Shown in pieces: positions 61,401 to 64,000 of a DNA stretch of 64,000 bases (its first letter is position 1; each line of letters begins with the position of its first letter). The notes below the pieces were generated by a model. That model saw only the letters and a list, made by a program, of their open reading frames with translations, had not been told where the DNA came from and made no database searches. The DNA is from Crotophaga sulcirostris (taxonomy: Eukaryota > Chordata > Aves > Cuculiformes > Crotophagidae). The stretch is taken from contig VYZB01000014.1 in the NCBI GenBank assembly GCA_013397455.1, forward strand, positions 959,556-1,023,555. Direction: 5' to 3'. Position numbers and translations under genes: made by a program.

Positions 61401-61539
61401 AAACAGAAGATTCAGCAGGTACGAACAGCTGTCAACCTACAAATCGCTGCTGTCACATACATAAGTACACTTTCTTGCTTCCCTTAGAAGTTTTCCTCTG
61501 AAAATACTTCTATTCCCTGCAAATATTTGTTCCAGTTTC

Positions 61540-61556
61540 TTTTTTTTTTTTTTTTT
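61540..61556. repeat. poly(T) run
   Basis: About 17 uninterrupted T. There is no recognisable retrotransposed sequence beside it on the minus strand. Confidence 0.9.
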
Positions 61557-63059
61557 GGTATTCATCTACCTAGAAACAGCTTAACTGTGCATATAAATAT
61601 TAAAAACAAATCTACCATGTCAGAAAAAGCAAACATAGTTGGGGGTGGGGAATCAAACTCATACCACAGCACAGCATACACTTGTTTCTTCTATATTACA
61701 CAAATCTGTTGTTTAACGAGTGTTTAAACAGTTCATCATAGTGATTTACAATTGATGGCACCACAAATTCATATCAATTTAAATTTCACTGCATAATGTG
61801 ACTATCTTGAATTTCTAAATCTTCCTTTAATGTTGCAGGCTGCTTTAGTTCTCACAGTTCGATTTTTCTCAACTGACAAGACAAAACCTCAAAATGAAAC
61901 AAAGATAAATTCTTGAAAACAAATATTAGATTACAGGACATTTTAATCTGACCAAAAAACCTTATTGATGAAAATGGGTCTTCGTCAGGGTGCCTGATGT
62001 ATTATCCAATCTCTTTTTAGCAAAAAACTATTTCTACTTTAATCATTAATCAAAGAACAATTAAGTTACACATTTATGAGTAAGTACAGAATGCTGAATT
62101 ATCTTGAAAGGGAAGACTAAAGTTACTCTGATATTTCATACACAGACAACTATTAAGCTCTGCTATCTAGATTTTAGTTATTTATCCACATAATACACAG
62201 TCAAAAACCTACAGCTATGCAGTATGCACATCTTAGTTTCCTGCCTTCTGTAGAAATGCGTGGTGTATATTACTACACAAGCGAGCCTCATGCAAATTCA
62301 GAACCACCATAAAAAAAGCCACTTTTAATTTGCTTTTTTCCCCCACCTGGCATTATTCAGCTGGGACTAGAAGCAGTACCAGTGCATTTATTTTTAAATA
62401 CACTAGCATTAATCTTTGCAAACATAACTACACCAGAATAACTTAACCACTGTGAACAACGCAGAAGTCAGCAGTCATTCCCTAAGATTTAGCGACCCTC
62501 AGCACATCAATTTTTTTACATTTTCCCTCTATCACTCAGCATTTCTGTATGACAGGGAAACCAGGTGGCTACAGAAGTTGTCCTGTCAGCTTTAACTTTA
62601 ATTTATGCTCTTAGATGTGTGAATATAACAACTAAGGGTGTAAGACAATGTTTGTCAACGCAATGAAATAAATACATTTACCTTTAGAGCACCTTCTGTT
62701 TGTACTTCAAGGCTACAAGGGGGTAATAAATACATATATAAAAGAAATGACCTACCTATTAGTAAAAAGAGAATGTCTGCCCTTTATATTAATAATCACG
62801 TTTACTTCCACATTCAGCTCCTACTGTATGAAAGAAGTCTGCACTATTAAGATGCTGCTTCTCTCTGCTGCTGTGATGCCACCAGCTTAGTCCCTAACAC
62901 CAAAGCCATCCAGCAGTCCTGCAAGCAGAGAGGAGCCAGGGCTAAAGTGAATCTAAAGCACCCATTTCTGCTGAAGTTACCGAGGTTCTATCCTGTGAGA
63001 CAGCTCAACACAGACAAAAGATCAACGAGTGCAAACCAAAGTTTAATCAGGAAGATGAT

Positions 63060-63280
63060 TAACCAACACATAGAACTCACTACCAAAGGAAGGGGCTGCT
63101 CACCCCACTCAGTTTCTTCAACTGAAGCCAAGCTTCCCAGTAGGTGCACTTCAGCTTAACACAAGTCATTCACCTCCATCAAGGGATATGAGTGGAATTC
63201 ACATTTTGGGGACAGGAGTACAAAATCGACACTCCAATGATCTGTTCTGATCTTTACTACTATGAATCTATACATCACCC
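63060..63280 (+). mobile_element. possible very old CR1/LINE remnant
   Basis: AACCAACACATAGAACTCAC TACCAAAGGAAG resembles the 'aacctgtggaactcactgccacagga' block of old CR1-type LINE 3' regions. About 150 bases later, GATCTGTTCTGATCTTTACT ACTATGAATCTATA resembles an eroded CR1 terminus. The sequence between is not alignable by eye, so the call is tentative. Confidence 0.35.
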
Positions 63281-64000
63281 TAGGAACACTTGTTTTAATC
63301 TTATTTTAGCACAATAAGAAACAAAAATTTGTCCAAAACCAAATTTTTCTGAGTCTTTCCTTCAGTTTTCCTAGAAGAATAATCAAATGAGGGAGAGTTA
63401 CCTCTTGCCTTCACCTCATTACTGCTCCTCTAAGAGAAAACATTTCTATCTTCTTCCCTCTTTTAATTTCACAATTGCACCCAAATGACAACGATTCTTC
63501 AAATTATAACAACAAAAAAGTGTGAAGTCAGGGGACAAAGCTGCACATCTATTAGCTAGGAATCCAGGATTTAGAAAATAGAGTGTACATTTCAGGTGTG
63601 TACATCTTCACTATTGTTGACAATTTTTAACAAGACTGTAAGTGTATAAATTGTATATCCACATTTTATCAGCATACATTTGGGTCATCCTCTCAGAAAT
63701 CCCTCTCTCTTATCCACCAAAAAATGACTGAGGTATCACAATCTTTTACTGAAAAAAAGAAGCCATACAAAATACTTTTTTGCCTTTATATGACGTAGAG
63801 TTCATTAGAGAAGCAGTAGCCTTCTGCTGACATTTTAAACTAAATTGAACTTCACAGCTTGTTTGGGGTGTTCTTTTTACCTCTGTGGTATCACCACTGA
63901 TTCATTCTAGTCAGAAGCCATAGCCTGTATTTCTGTTGAGCACACCAGTGGGCTTTCTGAATGAATCATCATCTTTTTTTTTTTTTTTTAAGGAGGCTAA
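63281..64000. other. unique AT-rich sequence to window end
   Basis: Nothing recognised apart from a 16-base T-run at 63974-63989. Confidence 0.55.

Larger units (their letters stand above)
45921..63059. other. long unique AT-rich stretch; no gene or repeat family recognised
   Basis: Across 17 kb I see only short chance frames, homopolymers and small duplications: 51762-51789 A-rich, 52929-52956 (14 bp x 2), 55952-55975 (12 bp x 2), 57951-57963 T-run, 58366-58403 (20 bp x 2) and 61540-61556 T-run. A GC-richer part at 50258-50780 contains a splice-like segment (plus, 50277-50431). The 153-codon plus-strand frame at 60332-60793 has no recognisable motif. The low repeat content suggests intron or gene-poor intergenic DNA. 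Confidence 0.55.

Noticed and set aside
1..64000. CRISPR arrays, tRNA/rRNA/snRNA genes, complete viral or integrated mobile systems
   Set aside because: No direct-repeat/spacer pattern, no recognisable cloverleaf or snRNA core, and no viral gene block was seen on either strand.

Overview
This is AT-rich, CpG-poor vertebrate nuclear DNA, most likely from a bird. The diagnostic evidence is a set of CR1 LINE fragments, the dominant retrotransposon of bird genomes, on both strands. Most have the CR1 3' ending (variants of ATTCTATGATTCTATGA) or its reverse complement. There is also one clear, very old MIR/CORE-type SINE. Nothing is bacterial: there are no operons, no ribosome-binding sites and no long reading frames. 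Nearly all open frames are 60-150 codons, the chance level for this length and base composition, and the longest (236 codons) is explained by a CR1 tail joined to a minisatellite. The window is best read as intron and/or intergenic sequence.

Layout: 1-5.9 kb is mostly unique sequence and contains the most gene-like signal, a phase-consistent chain of putative minus-strand exons (7862-7660, 5307-5240, 2028-1971, 1799-1775). It ends in a stop codon, an AATAAA signal and a GU-rich tract near 1450. 5.9-6.7 kb holds a minus-strand CR1 piece, a GC-rich patch and a 20-21 bp minisatellite. 6.7-24.8 kb is AT-rich with isolated CpG clusters (17.57, 18.6-18.9, 21.86 kb) and a small plus-strand CR1 tail at 21.2 kb. 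24.8-29.4 kb has three minus-strand CR1 pieces and a short G-quadruplex motif. 29.8 kb has a perfect GC-rich hairpin. 34.2-34.9 kb is the best-preserved CR1 (plus strand), followed by a 215-base assembly gap at 35109-35323. 37.3 kb has a CpG-dense splice-flanked segment. 41.6-42.65 kb carries ancient SINE-type remnants, and 45.27-45.92 kb a second long plus-strand CR1. From 46 to 64 kb I see almost only unique AT-rich sequence, apart from homopolymers, tiny duplications and possible eroded repeat remains near 63.1-63.3 kb.

No gene could be named with confidence, and no CRISPR array, RNA gene, viral genome or coherent new system was found. The exon calls rest on splice consensus, reading phase and local CpG content only. 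They are low-confidence hypotheses to be tested with RNA-seq and cross-bird conservation.
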